Part shown: positions 54,668-64,000 of the stretch, in pieces
Position numbering within the stretch: the stretch's first letter is position 1
How the letters are laid out: every line of letters begins with the position of its first letter
Source: Psychrobacter immobilis
GTDB lineage: Bacteria; Pseudomonadota; Gammaproteobacteria; Pseudomonadales; Moraxellaceae
Direction: 5' to 3'
DNA length: 64,000 bases
NCBI RefSeq assembly: GCF_904846285.1
Contig: NZ_CAJHAD010000002.1
Location: forward strand, 172,371-236,370
The notes under the pieces: generated by a model
Seen by the model: the letters and a program-made list of their open reading frames with translations, nothing else
Databases searched by the model: none
What the model was told of the DNA's origin: nothing
Program-made: the position numbers and the translations under genes

Positions 54668-56512
54668 ATGGTAAATTTATCGACGTTTCAACAATATCTA
54701 AATACTGATTCGCCCACACTGCAGGCATTGACGAAGTCGCTTAATTTAACGCAATCGATGAATAGCGATGAGCAGCATTTGCGTAAATGGGCGTTGCTAT
54801 TGCCTATGCAAACAGAGGCGCAGCAAATAGAGCAGCTAGAACAAGTGCTCACAGAATTGCGCGTGGCAAATATAGATGATCGGCAGCGCCTGACATTGCT
54901 CAGTATTGTGATCGATGCCGCCAATCAGCTGATTGCAACGTTACGTCAGCATTATATATATGAAACAGCGGCTTTTAACGATTATCAGCTCGGTTATGTG
55001 GCACAGGTTAAGTCGCTGTATTATTTAATAATTATGGTATATGACGGCGTCATACAGCGAGAGAATGCTTTTCTAGCAGATAAACAGCAGCAACCATCAT
55101 CCAATCTTTGGCAGCGCTATTTTACTGATGAAAGATCCTCGACGATTACTTTGGCCGTCGCTAGCTATCAGACGCTGCTGATCTATCAAAAGCTGTTGTT
55201 TGAAGACGCACTTTGTTATCAAAAGCCCGCCGCCTATTTATGGTCCAATATCAATCAGCTGTATTATATGGCTTGCCAACAGCATACCGTTAATATTGAC
55301 TTAAACCCTTATATCATTACCCACTGTGCGGATAATATTCATCGATTATATAGTCAGCTATGCTTGCATAGTTTATTGAACGTACGCGCTATGCGTCGCC
55401 CCACTGTGCTAATGGTACAGCGTTTACTACTAGAATGGAGCGAGCATCTCGTCACCTCCATAGAGCCGCAGACTGAGACAAAGGTATTTGTTAATTTGCA
55501 CAGTGACAATCCACCGACGTATTTGACCGCTCATTCTGCCATCAATCCCTACGATGCGCATCATGATTGTGTGTTTATAGAACTTGCACCACTAATTGCC
55601 TATTTAAAATCACGATCTCTCAACCTTATCGAGGAAGCTCGAGAAGGGGTTGAGTGTTATTTACTGAACACTATCGCAATGACGTTAAGCTATTGCTATA
55701 TCCAGCCGCCATTAACGCTACCAATCAAACAAAGTGATAGGCAAGCGGTACAGCTCATCACTGGCTTTAATAATATTCATTACCGACTGAGTAATGGGCA
55801 AAGCTTATCAATGTTGATTTGCGCCAAAAATCTACCAGACCAGCAGCAGCCTCGCTATGACACCTTGCCAAAAAATAAATCTGTCCATAAACCGCTGATG
55901 GTAGAAACATTTGATAGTAAAAATGATTTGTCGCATTTTTGCACCTTGCGATTGTTATCAAAATTAGCTGAGCCAACTGTGATTAAGAAAGTAAATATTT
56001 ATAATGGCACTGCAGCACCAACAGAGAATATTAAAATAGAGAATGTTTTAAAAGGACAATATAGTGCCAAGAAGGTAAGAAATGTAGCTGGGATTGCTGA
56101 AAATGATGTGCTTGTTTCTGTTGAGCCGCCGCCATTGAGAATCATGAGTCTTTTCTTATTGTGTCGCTCTGAAAAGTTAGAGTCAAATGATTGGTCTATG
56201 GGATTAGTGCGCTGGCTAGATATGGACAGCGAAAAGCCCGAGCTTGATTGGCAAGTCGTTGGTCATCAGCTCATCGCTTGTGGTATTCGCTTGCAAGATA
56301 GAGACAGTCGCAGTCGTCATTTTGTACCCGCATTTGTCATCGGTGACGATGAGCAGCTACAGACTGGTTGTAGTCTCATAGTACCCACCTCTTATTTCCA
56401 AGAAGGTGATAAAGTCATGATGCGTATCAATACCAAACAAAAAACGCTGCGTTTAGGGCGGCGTCTGTTGACGACTGATGAGTTTAGCCAATATGAAGTG
56501 GTGCAAATTTGA
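54668..56512 (+). CDS. FimX-linked protein with PilZ-like C-terminal region, unknown function
   Basis: This 614-residue soluble protein is mostly alpha-helical in the first 480 residues. The C-terminal 128 residues have the order W-S-M-G-L-V-R-W-L-D, G-H-Q-L-I-A-C-G-I-R-L, F-V-P-A-F-V-I-G and a final R-L-G-R-R-L-L-T-T-D-E-F. This matches the pattern of atypical PilZ-like proteins encoded next to pilus regulators in related bacteria, as I recall it. No R-x-x-x-R cyclic-di-GMP motif is evident. It directly precedes the FimX-type gene (185 bases) on the same strand. A joint role in type IV pilus control is an inference. Confidence 0.55.
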   Translation: MVNLSTFQQYLNTDSPTLQALTKSLNLTQSMNSDEQHLRKWALLLPMQTEAQQIEQLEQVLTELRVANIDDRQRLTLLSIVIDAANQLIATLRQHYIYETAAFNDYQLGYVAQVKSLYYLIIMVYDGVIQRENAFLADKQQQPSSNLWQRYFTDERSSTITLAVASYQTLLIYQKLLFEDALCYQKPAAYLWSNINQLYYMACQQHTVNIDLNPYIITHCADNIHRLYSQLCLHSLLNVRAMRRPTVLMVQRLLLEWSEHLVTSIEPQTETKVFVNLHSDNPPTYLTAHSAINPYDAHHDCVFIELAPLIAYLKSRSLNLIEEAREGVECYLLNTIAMTLSYCYIQPPLTLPIKQSDRQAVQLITGFNNIHYRLSNGQSLSMLICAKNLPDQQQPRYDTLPKNKSVHKPLMVETFDSKNDLSHFCTLRLLSKLAEPTVIKKVNIYNGTAAPTENIKIENVLKGQYSAKKVRNVAGIAENDVLVSVEPPPLRIMSLFLLCRSEKLESNDWSMGLVRWLDMDSEKPELDWQVVGHQLIACGIRLQDRDSRSRHFVPAFVIGDDEQLQTGCSLIVPTSYFQEGDKVMMRINTKQKTLRLGRRLLTTDEFSQYEVVQI

Positions 56513-56697
56513 GCGCTTATCCCTAAATACTTTAGGTAAGTTTGGGACAGTCAATACTTAAGAATTGATAATAGGTTAAGCGTATTTGGTCTAAATTTGT
56601 TTAATAGTTTATAGCATTGCAATTGTAACTTAAGCAGCAGTCAGTTAAATTATTGTTTATAATGACGAAACTGCTCTTATGATTTAAAAGGCCTCCT

Positions 56698-58806
56698 ATG
56701 CGTACTCAGTCCATCTTAAACCTATTAGTCATCGATGCTGACCAGCTTTATACTGAGCGTCTCGTCGACTTATTAGGTTCATATTACGATAGTGTGAACT
56801 TAGGTTTTTTGGACGATAAGGAAGAGCTCTTAAAGTCGCTACGTCAACCGTGGGATGTGTTGGTTTTCGGTCAGGCTTATGATATGAACTTTACTGATGT
56901 AGTCGGTATCATTCAAGAGCAGAATATTGATTTGCCATCGGTTTGCTTGATAAATAAAGACACTGCGGCCAACGCTCATAATGAAGAAGGCTTGCCATCA
57001 ATTGTAAATAGCACGATGGTTAAGGCACTTCGTGCGGAGGAGGAAACCGCCGTTATTATGTCTATTTGCTTGCTGCATGATAATTTGCGTAGTCGTCGCC
57101 AGCTTACAACCCTACGTCATGTACTGTCTGGGGCCGAACAACGCGCAAACGTGCTCATTAAAAACTCAAAAAGTGCCGTCGCTTATATCGATCAAGGTAT
57201 TCATATTTTTGCTAATGACCCCTATTTGCAACTATTTGGTTTTGAGTCTTTAAATGATGCGATAGGTGTTCCCGTTGTTGACTTAATTTCTGGCGGAGAG
57301 AATGTCAAAGGCTTTAAGCAGTTTCTGCGTCAATTTGAGAAAGGCAGTCGTAAAGACGTTGAGTTTAACTTTGAAAGCAAGCGCACCGATGGCAGTACGT
57401 TTGAGGCAAAATTACAGTTAGCTTCGGCAACTCTGGACGGTGAACCGGTCACCCAAATTATTATTCAGCAAAACAACAGCAATAGCGCCGAAGTTGCGAA
57501 GCGCTTGGCAGAGGCTGAGCGTAAGGACAGCTTAACGGGTATTGATAATCGCCGCAGCTTTGAAGAGCAGTTGGCAACGCTCTATCAACAGGCAAAACAA
57601 GGCGCGTTGACAGCAGGGTTACTCTACATTCAGCTTGATAATATTGGTAAAATCAGAAGTAGTTTGGGTTTACAAGGCGTCGATATCACCGTTCAGCAAG
57701 TCGCTTATGCCTTAGATAAACTGGTAACAGACGAGATCGTGGAAGGAAACCATGTCAGTCGTTTTAGTGACACGGCTTTTACGGTGTTGGTAGAGAATCA
57801 AACCAGCGCCGCGCTTGAACAACTGGCTGAGAAAATCGTTTTGACCATCAGTGAGATGTTGATCGAGGTTGATAAGCGGACGACAAATACCACGGCAAGT
57901 ATTGCTATCGTTAAGATAGAGAAAAATACCCCTGAGCCAAGAGTGTTGCTTGAGCGGGCGCTAGATGCCATCAGTCAGATTATGATTGAGACTTCCAACC
58001 ATGGCGGAACCTATCATTTATACGACGCCAGTGAACATGCAAATAGTGATGATCATGCCCTTGCCGAATCTTTAGTCGATGCTATTGCCAACAATCGCTT
58101 TGAGCTGTCATTCCAGCCGATCTATGATATTAATAACGATCGCAGTGATTTCTTTGAAGTATATCTGCGCTTGCCACTGGCAGATGCAGACAATACGGTA
58201 TTAACCCCTGATCAGTTTATGGCAGTGGCTAAAGCGCATAAACTGCTTGAAAAAATAGATCGCTGGATACTTATTAACGCCTGTAAGAAAATCAATGAGG
58301 TACGTAAATCCCATCCGGATGCGCGCTTATTGGTGCAACTGACCAATGCTTCATTGATAGATAAAAAACTGCCGAGCGTTGCCAGTCAACTAATCAATGC
58401 GGTAGGTGGTAAAGCGGGTGCATTAACCTTACAGTTTAATGAAAAAGACATTGCTGACCATTTAACCGTGGCAAAATCGCAATTTGCAGCCCTTAGTCAA
58501 GTTAACTGTCAGCTTGGTATCAATAATTTTGGTTCATCAGCTAAGTCGGTTGAACTTGCTAACTTTGTTCAACCTGATATGGTGCGTTTAGCCCGCAGCT
58601 ATGTAGAAGGCATTGATAACCCTGAGAACTTAGAAACGGTCAAAGCACTTATCGCCCGTACGAGTGAGATTAATATTGATGTTTTGATGCCTTATATTGA
58701 GGATGCAGCGACCATGTCGGTTGCTTGGAGCGTGGGCGCACGCTATCTGCAGGGTTATTATCTAGAAGGGCCTAGCAATAGTATAAAAGTATCAGGCGAG
58801 AGTTAA
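56698..58806 (+). CDS. fimX: FimX-type degenerate REC-PAS-GGDEF-EAL protein
   Basis: This 702-residue protein has a receiver-like domain (about 7-130), PAS (155-265), GGDEF (275-445) and EAL (455-700) domains. The catalytic GGDEF is replaced by S-D-T-A-F (357-361) and the EAL motif by E-V-Y-L-R-L (487-492). That combination is the hallmark of FimX-type proteins, which bind cyclic di-GMP without making or degrading it and control type IV pili at the cell pole. The receiver domain also lacks clear phosphorylation residues. AAGG lies 7 bases before the ATG. Confidence 0.85.
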   Translation: MRTQSILNLLVIDADQLYTERLVDLLGSYYDSVNLGFLDDKEELLKSLRQPWDVLVFGQAYDMNFTDVVGIIQEQNIDLPSVCLINKDTAANAHNEEGLPSIVNSTMVKALRAEEETAVIMSICLLHDNLRSRRQLTTLRHVLSGAEQRANVLIKNSKSAVAYIDQGIHIFANDPYLQLFGFESLNDAIGVPVVDLISGGENVKGFKQFLRQFEKGSRKDVEFNFESKRTDGSTFEAKLQLASATLDGEPVTQIIIQQNNSNSAEVAKRLAEAERKDSLTGIDNRRSFEEQLATLYQQAKQGALTAGLLYIQLDNIGKIRSSLGLQGVDITVQQVAYALDKLVTDEIVEGNHVSRFSDTAFTVLVENQTSAALEQLAEKIVLTISEMLIEVDKRTTNTTASIAIVKIEKNTPEPRVLLERALDAISQIMIETSNHGGTYHLYDASEHANSDDHALAESLVDAIANNRFELSFQPIYDINNDRSDFFEVYLRLPLADADNTVLTPDQFMAVAKAHKLLEKIDRWILINACKKINEVRKSHPDARLLVQLTNASLIDKKLPSVASQLINAVGGKAGALTLQFNEKDIADHLTVAKSQFAALSQVNCQLGINNFGSSAKSVELANFVQPDMVRLARSYVEGIDNPENLETVKALIARTSEINIDVLMPYIEDAATMSVAWSVGARYLQGYYLEGPSNSIKVSGES

Positions 58807-58953
58807 ATCTGGCTAAATAAGTAGATTCAACTTTTAGCAACTACATATATATTTTCTATCCAGCGCTATCTATGTTTGTCAATCTTTACCTTGTATTATG
58901 GTCGAGCTAGACGCATACATAGCCAACGCCCCTCAATGAAAGATTACCACAAC

Positions 58954-59409
58954 ATGTCTATTGTCAAAAAATATCAATTAGGCGCTATGTTTGCCGCTTT
59001 GTTATTGCTCAGTGCTTGTGAGAAAACACCCCCTGATTATCGCGCTCCTGTGACATTACCACTATATACTGAGGGTGATGCTGATAATGGGGCGCTGATA
59101 TATCAAGATGCTTGCGGTCAGTGTCATCAGCTAAATCCTGGACTCAATAAAAAAGGTCCGCAGTTGATGAATATTTATGGTGCGCACGCAGGAGCGCTAA
59201 AAGACTACACTTATAGTGAAGGGCTTAAGACAACATCTTGGGTATGGGATGCTGAGACGCTTGATGCTTATATCGCTGATGCCGAGAAAGCCGTGCCAGA
59301 TTCAAAAATGCTTTCAGACCCGATGCCAGATGCTAAAGAACGTGCTGATGTGATTGCTTATTTGTCAACGCTGCGGGCGCAAGTACCAACAACTGATGAT
59401 ATTAAATAA
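58954..59409 (+). CDS. Cytochrome c family lipoprotein
   Basis: The chosen start is the ATG at 58954 (M-S-I-V-K-K), giving a lipoprotein signal ending L-L-L-S-A-C (Cys22); an ATG at 58936 is an alternative with equally weak ribosome site. The 151-residue product has a class I heme motif C-G-Q-C-H (Cys54, Cys57, His58) and a Met ligand near D-S-K-M-L-S-D-P-M. Likely an electron carrier anchored on the periplasmic side. It precedes the MoxR gene by 63 bases. Confidence 0.85.
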   Translation: MSIVKKYQLGAMFAALLLLSACEKTPPDYRAPVTLPLYTEGDADNGALIYQDACGQCHQLNPGLNKKGPQLMNIYGAHAGALKDYTYSEGLKTTSWVWDAETLDAYIADAEKAVPDSKMLSDPMPDAKERADVIAYLSTLRAQVPTTDDIK

Positions 59410-59472
59410 TGTTTAAATTAACAGGATTTATTTCATAAACCATTCCTTTGAAAAACGAGCCAAGAATCGATA

Positions 59473-60432
59473 ATGAGCCATACCGCTAACGACTATCTTT
59501 ATAATCAGCAACAAATTGCTCAGTTAATGACCCAATTAAATCAAATCGTCCTAGACAAGCCGCAAGTAGTGAAACTGGCACTTAGCGGTATCTTGGCAGG
59601 CGGGCATCTGTTGCTACAAGATTTACCGGGTATGGGTAAAACGACGTTGGCGCAAGGCTTGGCGCAACTGCTTGGGCTGAGTTTTAGCCGTGTGCAATTT
59701 ACCAATGATATGCTGCCAGCAGATATCTTAGGTATGAGTATTTTTGATCAAAGTCAGCAGCAATTCGAGTTTCGTCCCGGCCCTATCTTTACGCAGTTGT
59801 TACTTGCCGATGAAATCAATCGCTCTAGTCCCAAAACCCAGAGTGCGTTATTAGAAGCGATGGAAGAGCGCCAAGTGACGCAAGATGGTCAAACCTATCC
59901 ATTGCCGCAGCCGTTTTTTGTCATAGCCACCCAAAACCCTTTGCAGCAAGCAGGTGTCTACCCACTGCCTGAATCGCAGCTGGACAGGTTTTTATTGTGT
60001 TTGTCGCTTGGTTATCCATCGTCTGCTGCAGAGCGCGAGCTGTTAAAGGGACAAAATCGCCGTGAATTATTAAAACAGCTTGGCGCCGTACTAGATACCG
60101 AGGCGGTATTATTGGCGCAACATGGGGTTAAGCAGGTTTATGTCGCCGATGTGGTGTTGGATTATCTGCAAAGACTCGTTGCAAAAACGCGTGCAAGCTT
60201 TGATTATCATGGTTTATCACCGCGTGGTGTGCTATCACTACAGCGTGCGGCGCAAGCATATGCTTATGTATCGGGACATATGGAAGTGACGCCCGAAGAT
60301 ATTCAAGCGGTATTTGCGGCGGTCACTGACCATCGACTTGGCCAGCGTTTCGTGCCTGCACACGTGACTGGCGGACAAGTCACACAAACCATCGCCCAAC
60401 GTATATTAGCAGACGTGGCTGTCGTTATTTAA
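59473..60432 (+). CDS. MoxR family AAA+ ATPase
   Basis: The 319-residue ATPase has Walker A G-M-G-K-T-T-L-A near residue 54, Walker B L-L-L-A-D-E-I-N-R near 112, sensor A-T-Q-N-P near 153, and the MoxR D-R-F-L-L signature. MoxR proteins act as chaperones for assembly of partners encoded beside them. Here the neighbours are DUF58 and a transglutaminase-type membrane protein, the canonical three-gene module. The gene starts the probable operon. Confidence 0.92.
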   Translation: MSHTANDYLYNQQQIAQLMTQLNQIVLDKPQVVKLALSGILAGGHLLLQDLPGMGKTTLAQGLAQLLGLSFSRVQFTNDMLPADILGMSIFDQSQQQFEFRPGPIFTQLLLADEINRSSPKTQSALLEAMEERQVTQDGQTYPLPQPFFVIATQNPLQQAGVYPLPESQLDRFLLCLSLGYPSSAAERELLKGQNRRELLKQLGAVLDTEAVLLAQHGVKQVYVADVVLDYLQRLVAKTRASFDYHGLSPRGVLSLQRAAQAYAYVSGHMEVTPEDIQAVFAAVTDHRLGQRFVPAHVTGGQVTQTIAQRILADVAVVI

Positions 60433-60467
60433 TCGTGTAAATTTTTTATGGTAAGGATAGGGTAGTC

Positions 60468-61529
60468 ATGAGTCTGTTGCTAAAAGCCTTAACCGTACCA
60501 GCTAGCTCATTATTAAGCCGTTGGTTTGCCGCGCGTGCGCCCAAAAGCGATAGTGCGACGCTTAATCTGCGTAACGTCTATATCTTTTTTAGCCGTGAAG
60601 GGTTGCTGTTTGCCGTTTTATTAATCATCACCTTTATCGCTGGTATCAACTATGGTAATAACTTGGTATTGGGGCTGTGCTTTTATCTCATTAGCGTCTG
60701 GCTCATTAGCTTTCATGTGACCTTTGCGCATATCTCAGGTCTACAAGTACGGTTGCTTGACGTCACCATGGCAGAAGCCGGTAGCCCCGTTTGGGTCACG
60801 TTGCAGCTGCGAAATGACAGCCGCCGACCAAGACGGCAGTTATTGTTTACCTTTGAGCAGACTGAGCAAAAGCCTCATAAAAAAACCAATAAAAACAACG
60901 ATAACCAACATGAGATTCACGCTGATAGTCAGCACTCAGTATTGGTCACGCGCCTACAAGATGAACAAATCATTCGTTTGCCGGTGCAGACGCATCGTCG
61001 TGGGCAGTTGCAACTACCAAGATTAAAAATAAAAACCGTTTACCCCTTAGGGATTATGCGCGCATGGTCGTATGTCTATTTCGCCCGTCGCGCGTGGGTT
61101 TATCCAAAACCTGAAGTATTTGACTGGCAGGCACAATATGCTATTGCCAGTCCGGAGGATTTGCCCATAGGCGGGCAATATCGCCAAGGTCAAGACGACT
61201 TTGACCGGCTTGATAATTATATCGAAGGCGAGTCGCTAGCCCGCGTTTCATGGGGACACGTAGCGCGCGGCCAAGGTATGTTTACCAAGCATTTCGCCGA
61301 TCCAGTCGGTCATGAGCAAACTTTAGACTATGCTGATATGCCAGCAGCGCAGCATGAACAAAAACTGGCGCAAATGGCGTACGGAGCGCTGACATTGGGT
61401 GAACTTGGCGTCCCATTTAACATGCGCTTACCCAATGAGATGACGGTTAATAAGCATTCTGCTCCAATGATGGGCGAAGGTGAGGCGTTTGCACAAGCCT
61501 GCTTGTTACGGTTGGCAAAAGCACCATGA
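60468..61529 (+). CDS. DUF58 domain protein
   Basis: The 353-residue protein has two N-terminal membrane helices (about 42-58 and 62-82), a beta-rich region, and the DUF58 core I-G-G-Q-Y-R-Q-G-Q-D-D-F-D-R-L-D-N-Y-I-E-G-E-S near 240. A Lys/Asn/His-rich insertion (138-160) interrupts the middle. DUF58 proteins pair with MoxR ATPases; the role is probably cell envelope related. Its stop overlaps the next start by 4 bases, so translation is coupled. Confidence 0.9.
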   Translation: MSLLLKALTVPASSLLSRWFAARAPKSDSATLNLRNVYIFFSREGLLFAVLLIITFIAGINYGNNLVLGLCFYLISVWLISFHVTFAHISGLQVRLLDVTMAEAGSPVWVTLQLRNDSRRPRRQLLFTFEQTEQKPHKKTNKNNDNQHEIHADSQHSVLVTRLQDEQIIRLPVQTHRRGQLQLPRLKIKTVYPLGIMRAWSYVYFARRAWVYPKPEVFDWQAQYAIASPEDLPIGGQYRQGQDDFDRLDNYIEGESLARVSWGHVARGQGMFTKHFADPVGHEQTLDYADMPAAQHEQKLAQMAYGALTLGELGVPFNMRLPNEMTVNKHSAPMMGEGEAFAQACLLRLAKAP

Positions 61530-63766
61530 ACAACTTCAAACACCACGCTGCAAATGAGACAGAGATAAATCCTGCAAACTTTGCACAATTGGCCTTAGGG
61601 CAAAATATCAGTGTCCCTGATGGCGTGAACAACAATCATAAATGGACTCGCAAGCTATTTGCCTTGCCAGCGTATTATTGGGTATTAATTGCCCAAATCA
61701 TCGTTATTTTACCGCATGCCGCGCACTTGCCGTTATGGCTAATCGTTTTCGCAGTGGTCAGTATCATTGCCCAACTACCGCGTATTAAAGCTAAGTTTAA
61801 AAAACTGACGCATCTAAAGCGCGTTTATCAAAGCATGCAAATGCTTGGCTTCTTACTCGGGCTAGTAGGTTTGTGGTTGACCTATAACACCGCATTTGGA
61901 CTGGATATGGGTGTGGCATTTTTAGTACTGTGCCTTATCAGTAAGCTGTGGGAATTGTACAAGCGCCGTGACGCCTATGTGGTGCTCAATTTATCTTTGT
62001 TTGTCCTTGCTTCACTGTTTTTGATGGATCAAGGCATTGTGACGACAGTAGAGGTAATCATCGGTGCGGTCATTGTATTGTTGGCATTTATTGCGCTTAA
62101 CGATGATGGCAATACTCGCGGTGATGGTCGCCTGCGTACTTTGGGCGTGCTGGGTATTGGCGCATTGCCGCTGTTGGTCGTGCTGTTTTTATTCTTTCCG
62201 CGCTTGCCGCCACTATGGTCAGTACAGCTCTCCGGTCAGCAAGCGACTACAGGTGTCTCTGACAGTATGTCGCCCGGCGACTTTGCCAATTTAGGCCAGT
62301 CGACTGAGCTGGCTTTTCGGGTAGAGTTTGCAGATAAGCGCCCGCCACAGCAGCAGCTTTATTGGCGTGGTTTGGTTTTTAGTGATTTTGACGGGGTCAC
62401 ATGGCGTCCCAGTTCGCAGCAACGAGAATGGCAGCCTGCGCCGCAAATGCCAAATTGGATAGCGAATGCCTTAGCGACCGTTCCTGATAAGGTAAAAACT
62501 ACCCCGAATCGCTATCAAATTATCTTAGAGCCGACGCAGCAAAACTGGCTATTTGGCCTGGATTATCCTTTTGCTCAGCAGCAAGATATCAGTATTACCT
62601 CAAATTTTACCTTACGAAAAGATCAGCCAGTTACCCAGCAGCTGCGCTACAATGTCTTGCAGTTTGCGCCGATGCATATCGACCCTGTACTGTCTGATGA
62701 GTCGCGCCGTCTCAATCTTGCACTGCCAAGTAGCGGTAATCCGCAAGCACGCGCACTGGCAAAGCAGTTGTTTGCCCAGTCTGGCTCGGATCCCGTGCGC
62801 TATATACAGGCAATCGAGCGCTGGATAAACCAAACCGAATTTCGCTATACGCTATCATCGCCACGTTTAAATACCAACCGTATTGACGAGTTTTTATTTG
62901 ACACCAAAGCGGGATTTTGTGAGCATTATTCTTCTAGCTTTACCTTTATGCTGCGCGCTGCTGGTATTCCTGCTCGCGTCGTCGCCGGCTATCAAGGTGG
63001 TGAGCTGAGCCGCGGCGGTAACGTTTGGGAGGTGCGGCAAATGGATGCGCATGCTTGGACGGAAGTCTGGCTTGAGGGTCAAGGCTGGGTACGTGTCGAT
63101 CCGACGGCTTTTGTTGCCCCTGAGCGCGTCGAGCAAGGCATGGATGCGCTGACACAGGCGCAAGGATCAGCAATGTTCGGTGATGGTGCTGGGGCACAAA
63201 TCAGTTATCAGCAGTATCAAATGCTGCAAACCTTACGTCGTCTGTCAGACCAAGCGAGCTATTATTGGCAAAAGGACGTCGTTGGTTACGATCAAGATAA
63301 GCAAGCGGATTCGCTACTGAAATGGTTTAATATTCGCTCAATCATGCAGCAAATCACTTGGTTGGCAGTAAGTGCCATTAGCGTTATGGCGATGCTTGTG
63401 TTTGTTATCTGGCAGCGTCGCCGCAAACGTTGGCACCCAGCAGACCTGCCGCTTGCCCAACTCTCAAAACGCATCGCTAAAGCGGATAAATCGTCAGCGC
63501 GTTCAGAGAGTGAAGGGCAGTTGGCTTGGCTTGCGCGTTTGGCAAGCGCAATTGATGATGACAGTGGTCAAAATAGTAGCAAGCATAATAATGCCAGTAA
63601 GCTAACTGCTAGTGGTGATTCAAAAGTTGTCCAAGCAAAAATTGAGCAGATTCAACAACACTATCGCAAGCTACGCTATGGCCGTTTAAGCACCCTTCCA
63701 ACCAGCGATAGTGAATACCAAACGGTACTTAAACAGCTCAAGAAAGAGACAAGTGAATTGTTTTAA
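61526..63766 (+). CDS. TgpA-type membrane transglutaminase (DUF3488 + transglutaminase-like)
   Basis: The 746-residue protein has an N-terminal cytosolic tail, about six membrane helices (40-235), a periplasmic transglutaminase domain and one final helix near 615. Catalytic features: G-F-C-E-H-Y-S-S with the Cys near 460, D-A-H-A-W-T-E-V-W near 505, and V-D-P-T-A near 528. TgpA is essential in Pseudomonas as I recall. The cytosolic tail is Ser/Lys-rich. It ends the three-gene module. Confidence 0.92.
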   Translation: MNNFKHHAANETEINPANFAQLALGQNISVPDGVNNNHKWTRKLFALPAYYWVLIAQIIVILPHAAHLPLWLIVFAVVSIIAQLPRIKAKFKKLTHLKRVYQSMQMLGFLLGLVGLWLTYNTAFGLDMGVAFLVLCLISKLWELYKRRDAYVVLNLSLFVLASLFLMDQGIVTTVEVIIGAVIVLLAFIALNDDGNTRGDGRLRTLGVLGIGALPLLVVLFLFFPRLPPLWSVQLSGQQATTGVSDSMSPGDFANLGQSTELAFRVEFADKRPPQQQLYWRGLVFSDFDGVTWRPSSQQREWQPAPQMPNWIANALATVPDKVKTTPNRYQIILEPTQQNWLFGLDYPFAQQQDISITSNFTLRKDQPVTQQLRYNVLQFAPMHIDPVLSDESRRLNLALPSSGNPQARALAKQLFAQSGSDPVRYIQAIERWINQTEFRYTLSSPRLNTNRIDEFLFDTKAGFCEHYSSSFTFMLRAAGIPARVVAGYQGGELSRGGNVWEVRQMDAHAWTEVWLEGQGWVRVDPTAFVAPERVEQGMDALTQAQGSAMFGDGAGAQISYQQYQMLQTLRRLSDQASYYWQKDVVGYDQDKQADSLLKWFNIRSIMQQITWLAVSAISVMAMLVFVIWQRRRKRWHPADLPLAQLSKRIAKADKSSARSESEGQLAWLARLASAIDDDSGQNSSKHNNASKLTASGDSKVVQAKIEQIQQHYRKLRYGRLSTLPTSDSEYQTVLKQLKKETSELF

Positions 63767-63810
63767 ATAATTTTAAAAGAACCACTTAATCACTTAAATT
63801 ATACAAAGAG

Positions 63811-63838
63811 GCCCTAATCACAAAATTGGGGCTTTTTT
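63811..63838 (+). terminator. Terminator after the TgpA-type gene
   Basis: GCCCTAAT and ATTGGGGC arms (one T-G pair) with a six-base loop are followed by six T residues. The remaining 160 bases to the window end are AT-rich with no gene seen. Confidence 0.75.
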
Positions 63839-64000
63839 GCATCCATCATAACTAACTAAATTTAAACGGGAGGTTTACGCTATCAAAAAAAAGTTGTTTT
63901 TGAGGCTTATTTTAGCTAGGAGGTGAATGACTGTTTAGTTATATATTCCTTACTTATATTAATAGAATGCTATTTTCAATATATGTATTTATGAGAATAT

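Noticed and set aside
59473..63766. MoxR/DUF58/transglutaminase cluster as a new defence system
   Set aside because: It is the widespread three-gene envelope module with no nuclease, reverse transcriptase or other defence effector.
1..64000. tRNA, rRNA, insertion sequences, prophage
   Set aside because: No cloverleaf-like sequence, rRNA core, transposase, integrase or phage structural gene was recognised by eye; a proper RNA or HMM search would be needed to be certain.

Overview
The window looks like a chromosomal segment of a Psychrobacter-type gammaproteobacterium (Moraxellaceae). This is inferred from gene content and order, not from a database search. Supporting signs are moderate to low GC, AT-rich intergenic DNA, the gspN-gspC-gspD order, the uvrA / YajR-type transporter / ssb block, the yciB-yciI neighbourhood with a divergent PHP-domain (YciV/RNase AM type) gene, and many asparagine- or glutamine-rich low-complexity protein tails. 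No rRNA, tRNA, CRISPR array, prophage or insertion sequence was recognised.

Layout. 1-4.2 kb: end of a C13-family peptidase gene, fghA, a TIGR03643-type gene, rpe and three small unknown proteins. 4.3-4.9 kb: rpmG and rpmB on the minus strand. 5.3-7.3 kb: a solitary AT-rich Ig-like (Big-1-like) lipoprotein. 7.5-16 kb: purU, ypjD, ffh, tsaB, uppP, rsmJ, a small membrane protein, ubiA and a DUF4112 gene. 16-23 kb: an MliC-like lipoprotein pair, yiaA, then the minus-strand run yciB, yciI, a coiled-coil membrane protein and mnmC, with the PHP gene divergent. 23-33.8 kb: a GGDEF protein, truD, a Rieske/FAD oxidoreductase, a GNAT acetyltransferase, small envelope proteins, gorA and a split ThrE-type exporter. 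34-37 kb: a small AT-rich accessory patch holding a DUF503 gene, an M48 lipoprotein protease, a truncated second copy of the DUF503 3' end, a membrane protein, REP-like palindromes and an orphan SMI1/KNR4 protein. 37-43 kb: uvrA, yajR, ssb. 43-48 kb: an H-NS-family gene behind an octanucleotide repeat, then gspN-C-D. 48-54 kb: tatD, tcdA, a hybrid histidine kinase, efp and epmB. 54.6-58.8 kb: an unknown protein with a PilZ-like tail next to a FimX-type degenerate GGDEF-EAL protein. 58.9-63.8 kb: a cytochrome c lipoprotein, then MoxR / DUF58 / TgpA-type transglutaminase.

Functional threads. Translation and RNA modification genes are abundant (rpmG, rpmB, ffh, tsaB, rsmJ, mnmC, truD, tcdA, efp, epmB). 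Cyclic-di-GMP and surface functions appear as a membrane GGDEF protein, the FimX pair and three type II secretion genes. The least ordinary observations are the DUF503 3'-end duplication bracketing the M48 gene, the (TTATTATC)6 repeat just upstream of a promoter-like sequence for the H-NS-family gene, 15-bp in-frame repeats at the starts of two nearby genes (truD and a GNAT gene), and the FimX-linked gene. I did not find a clearly new multi-gene defence or mobile system.
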